Position numbers and translations under genes: made by a program
Notes under the pieces: model-generated
Databases searched by the model: none
Told to the model about the DNA's origin: nothing
Seen by the model: the letters and a program-made list of their open reading frames with translations, nothing else
Assembly: GCA_036023115.1 (NCBI GenBank)
Contig: JAYKKT010000040.1
Location: 4,303,501-4,367,500, forward strand
Reading direction: 5' to 3'
DNA: 64,000 nt
Origin: Brasenia schreberi
Lineage: Eukaryota > Streptophyta > Magnoliopsida > Nymphaeales > Cabombaceae
Part shown: positions 59,743-64,000 of the stretch, one piece after another
Numbering within the stretch: position 1 is the stretch's first letter
Layout of the letters: every line of letters begins with the position of its first letter

Positions 59743-60504
59743 TTTATTGTACTCACCGTCGTGTCTCAGTTTGTCTAACTCCGATCAATCCTATGTCTAG
59801 TTTGTTGGTCTCTGCAATTGCTGTGTCCAACCCGAAATGGAACTGTTTACATCCATTAAGTTTGCTTTTCTTTTTGTGTAATTGCTCTTCTATTAGATAA
59901 GCACGATTAATACTGAATCTTAACATAGTTAGGCAACGGGTACTAGTATATTTAAAGGCTTAAATGTCAATAACATGGGGCCAGCCGGTTCGCGCCCATG
60001 CATCCGGCGAGCGCGGTCAGGTCAAGGACGACAAGTCTAACATGTCCACCTATTTTTAAGTCTGATAAGTTTTATTTAATTTAATGGTATTTAACAGTAA
60101 TGATATTTTTTGTGATTAAAATGTCAAATATAATTGTTATTTGTTTTCCTTCTATGTTAAACTCCACCTAGATTGGGATACATCTTATCTGGATCTGGTC
60201 CATTAGGGGTTTGTTTTGCATCAGATTCGTGACCTAGTGTACTGACACGTTTTGAGAGAAAACCACGATGGCTCAATTCTAGCTGCAAACTAATGGAAAT
60301 CAAGTTGAATTAATGCATGGATTACGGACCCACAAAAATCTGTCTGATTTCATTGGGACTTAATACCAAACTTCGCCATGCTAAGTGTGACCTGAGTCAG
60401 GTCCGAGTCAGATCCATGTGGGTAAAGTGGATAGTGGATAAACCCATGTGCTAGTGTGCTCGGTCCAGTTAAAATCAAACTTAAATATCACACATAGATT
60501 TGTG

Positions 60505-60640
<136 letters not shown>

Positions 60641-60681
60641 CTCAACCTTTCATGTATAGATGGTTGAAATTTAAATTTTTA

Positions 60682-60935
60682 GCCTACGATGTTCAACTTG
60701 GGCCTGGTTCGGGTCAAACCTGACTTCATGACGACCATAGAATTCTCAACGGGTCAGAGCTTTTTCAGATTCATATGTGAAATTTGCAGATCCAGATCTC
60801 ATGATCTTATTCTGGGATGCTAGTCCCCAACCTGAATGTGGGTCCTATTGGGTCTACCATAACAGAACTGTGTTTTGAGCCTAACATGTTGAACTTGGGT
60901 CTGGTTCGGGTCAAACCCGACTTTGACGACAAATC
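60682..60935. repeat. Direct repeats about 197 bp apart
   Basis: tgttcaacttgggcctggtt at about 60689 and tgttgaacttgggtctggtt at about 60887, each followed by cgggtcaaacc(t/c)gactt. Too short and too close to be LTRs. Confidence 0.6.
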
Positions 60936-61586
60936 TATTCAAATTTGTTACCAGTGTCGAAGAAAAACATGATACCAACAAAGGAGACAGAAACAAAGGA
61001 ATCAGCCTTTGCTATCATGGAGATCAATGAATTTGCTGATGGAAATAGGTAATAGTTTCATCAAATTCGGTTTTCGGGTTGAATCAAAATCTACAAGATC
61101 AGAATTCACCTGAATCAGAAACTGGAAATTAAAAGCATTAATCAAAAATAAAAAATTAATCAAGATTCAATCTCATTCAACAAGAATGGGTCGATTCCGA
61201 CTGCCTGTGATCGATAAAAACCAGTTGATTTTGTAATAAAAACAAACAGATGGTTTTAATCGACCGAGTCAATTGGTTCCAGCCAACAAGATCCGGTTAT
61301 GATAAAATTGGTCCTAGTTATATGATTTGAATTGCAGAGTTGATGTATGTACATGTCATAAAGAAAAAGAAGGATTGGTTTGAGAAAGAAAGGGTTGACG
61401 CATCACATGCAAGCAATATCTCCGTTGATGTTTGTTCATATGTGCATGTTCATGCGTAAGCACATGCGCCGCTGCTGGTTTTGGAGGCATTTGCACTTGG
61501 CTTTCTTTTGTCTACGCATCACCATCTTCGTCTACTTCCTTAATTTGCTTCATGAGGCGCTCATGGTAGGGGCCCAAGCTTCTAAT

Positions 61587-61632
61587 GTGTGTGCAGCTGC
61601 GTTGATGGCAACCAAACATATATTCAACACAC

Positions 61633-61729
<97 letters not shown>

Positions 61730-61805
61730 CAGCTGCATGGATGGCAACAAAACATATATTCAACACACAATTCTCTCTCCCTCTATCTATCTATCTATCT
61801 ATCTA

Positions 61806-61879
<74 letters not shown>

Positions 61880-61880
61880 A
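61587..61880. repeat. 136-bp duplication of a (CT)n(AT)n-bearing unit
   Basis: gtgtgtgcagctgc...gatggcaac.aaacatatat...acaattctctctc starts at 61587 and again at 61723. The first copy ends in CT(61639)-AT(61681), the second in CTAT(61786)-AT(61807)-GA(61857). Only a few substitutions separate the unique parts. Confidence 0.88.
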
Positions 61881-62611
61881 ACTGGTATATCCTACACCCT
61901 TATGTGCTTGCAAATACAAACATTGAAATTTCAAAGGTAAAAATGTTAATGTGAATAAAGTGTTATATACTAGCATTCATTATATGCGTACTTTTAAAGG
62001 TAAATCACTTTATTCAAACACTTTTGCTTTTAAAATTTCAAATCTCAAATCTCTCTTTATATATAACGGATGCTACCGCCTACTCACCCTTTACTTTGGA
62101 GACAGGGAACATTAAATGGTAGAGTATGAAGGTTCCCCCTCTGCTCTTGTTGGTGACAAGAACAAGGAAATGCCACAATAGATGAAGCAAACAAGCATCA
62201 AGACACATCAAGTCTAAATCAATAAAAGCCAAGAGAAAACATGAACTCCTACTTGGATTACTCATTAATTAGCAAGTTGAACTCATATAAGACAACTTTT
62301 TTCTTATCTTGAGCAATGCATCTTCTTCGTATCGAAGGATATCGCTGCTCCTTGATGAGAGATTTTTCCTAATAAACTCAAAAGTAAACCACAAATTGCT
62401 GGACTTAAGCTCCGGGACAACGACCCGACCCGATCCAGCCCACTACCCTTATGGCAGCCAAACTTCCCTCCTCTATCATGCCATTGTGAGTTCAATCACA
62501 CCATTACATAGAGTTGTTTGTAAACTGGTTCAAAGTCTGGTAAATGTTGAGAACAGGGAAAGTTTAGCTCAGCCATATCCATCGAGCCTAAGTGGAGGAC
62601 ACGCGAACCAG

Positions 62612-62700
62612 ACACTTCTTCTATTTTTTTTTCGTACCACAGCCGGACTTGAACCAGTGACCTCGCCCGTGAAGTAAATCATCATACTTAAGATCCAACC
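62612..62700 (-). mobile_element. tRNA-like SINE fragment
   Basis: Minus strand: cctaatggttggatc (A-box side), ggttcaagtccggctgtggt (B-box) and a poly-A run. Related in layout to family 2. Confidence 0.4.
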
Positions 62701-62837
62701 ATTAGGACTTCCCAACTATAGTAGCGAGTTTACCAACGGAGTGCCTCGATGCTTAACAGTTCGATCTAGGTTGAGGATAGGAACTCACTTAGGATCTTCG
62801 GTTCAGCACCAATAATAGATCCAAGTGGAGCATGAGT

Positions 62838-63043
62838 GGGTGTTTGATTATGAGGCCTAGGACTATTATATATCACCTTATAATCAAATACAAATATCGG
62901 TGTGCAATAAAGAGCAAGCTCGTACAATCTCACTTTTTACTTGTTTATAAGGCCCATCAATAACCCATCTCTAGGAGTGGAGTAGTTGAAACTGAGTTCA
63001 CTGTAACGGTCCTATAGGCCCGACTTCATAATCAAACAGCCCC
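62838..63043. mobile_element. Possible MITE with GG(S)TGTTTGATTATGA ends
   Basis: Left gggtgtttgattatgaggcc and right ggcccgacttcataatcaaa followed by cagcccc are inverted copies with a few indels. Interior has no coding sequence. Target duplication not resolved. Confidence 0.45.
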
Positions 63044-63162
63044 GGAAAGACGAACAATCCAATCTCATAAGCTGATTTACATTTCATCTAATTTCTTCAA
63101 CTTGAGAATTATATACTTTGTATATAAAAAAGAATGTTTTTTCTTTGATTAATCGAAAGTGT

Positions 63163-63208
63163 ATATATATATATATATATATATTTATTTATTTATTTAT
63201 TTATTTAT
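63163..63208. repeat. (AT)n(TTTA)n microsatellite
   Basis: About 20 bases of AT followed by about six TTTA units. Confidence 0.92.
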
Positions 63209-64000
63209 CTCTTGGCGATGTAGATGTGTGACATCAACCTTTTTTGTAACATTACACCGCATGGTGATTCAAAAGCTCCTTGTAATGAACAATGGCTTGT
63301 GGTGACTAAGGCCATCCCTTTTCAAGATCAAAGCAGGTCCCACAATTTTAATTCGATCATCTAAATCTTGTGGCTGGGAAACGAGACTTGCCAGAGTAAC
63401 GACAATTGATACAATTTAATAATATATGGTGGATGATATTATCAACCATATATAATATTATCAAATCATATGTATTTCATCTGAATCATTAAAAGAAATA
63501 TTATCAAATTGTTTAGATCTATGAGAGTGGTGCTTACAGCCTGTTTGAGGCTCAGTCCGCGGACCACCGTAAACGTTTCCTTTGAGGAGGGCAACACAAT
63601 GTGACGAAATCACATGATCATGAACTGGATCAAGAACCGGTTGAACCCAGAATCAGTAAAATCGGAATCTAAACCGAGGCTCACTCAGTCCGGTTCTGAT
63701 TTTACCTTTTACAAAATCGAAACCAGATCCAAACCGAAACCAACATAAACAAAAAAGTGCCCCAAATTTATTACCCTTTTTTTTCAAAATACGTAGATTT
63801 GCCATTGCACATATCAAAAGAGCATTTACTTACACAAAGCAAGCATCATTTTAAGCTTGCATCACACATTTCCTCATTAAAAACAAATAAAATACAAATA
63901 AAATCATATAATAAACGTATGTTAAGAAGCCACATAAAAAATTTTAAAAATATATAAAAAGCACTTAGTCTTCTTCATCCGAGTCAGGGCGTCGTCAGGC
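63209..64000. other. Terminal spacer
   Basis: AT-rich sequence with a GGTTC-rich repeat patch at 63625-63745 (aagaaccggttgaaccc, tcagtccggttctg), another relative of the 28396 element. No gene seen. Confidence 0.5.

Noticed and set aside
60682..60935. Direct repeats as LTRs of a small retroelement
   Set aside because: Repeats are about 45 bases and 197 bp apart, with no primer-binding site, polypurine tract or coding region between.

Overview
This is plant nuclear DNA from a flowering plant. The genes carry spliceosomal introns (GT...AG) and all have land-plant families as closest matches: a CLAVATA1-type receptor kinase, a TFIIS-N/DLN protein, actin-depolymerizing factor, a thaumatin-like protein, a plant GH10 xylanase and an ERD7/senescence protein. 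Gene density is low, the spacers are AT-rich, and they are packed with (AT)n/(CT)n microsatellites, MITEs, tRNA-derived SINEs and RTE-clade LINE sequence. I cannot fix the lineage from sequence alone.

Layout: 1-2453 (-) is the 5' part of a CLV1-type LRR receptor kinase, cut by the window edge just after the kinase HRD motif. 2.5-12.6 kb has no gene I can support; it holds short RTE-derived elements, MITEs, SINEs, several recent tandem duplications and a degenerate minisatellite. 12.8-13.6 kb (+) is the decayed 3' end of an ERD7/senescence-associated gene. 16654-19701 (-) is an uninterrupted 1015-codon TFIIS N-terminal domain protein with five DLN motifs; a possible leader with a telo-box and a tiny uORF lies near 21.8 kb. 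22651-25842 (-) is a nearly complete but inactivated RTE LINE with an 18-bp target duplication, inserted in an older MITE. 26-37 kb is a repeat desert of microsatellites and MITEs. 37346-38085 (-) is a three-exon actin-depolymerizing factor gene whose first coding exon is just the ATG, with a TATA box upstream. 43605-45431 (+) is a GH10 xylanase pseudogene. 48855-50424 (+) is a three-exon thaumatin-like gene with a predicted GPI-type tail. 50.4-64 kb is again repeats only, apart from a promoter-like island near 54.1 kb.

The genes do not form an operon-like or obviously cooperating set. The most interesting structure lies in the repeats: (i) short elements made of the two ends of the RTE LINE with the middle missing, in two copies; (ii) a palindromic MITE whose two sides carry (CT)n(AT)n and (AT)n(AG)n microsatellites, with the same strand polarity at every compound microsatellite I checked; (iii) a layered nesting record (RTE in MITE, RTE fragment in hAT-like MITE) that gives relative ages. 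I found no new protein-coding system.
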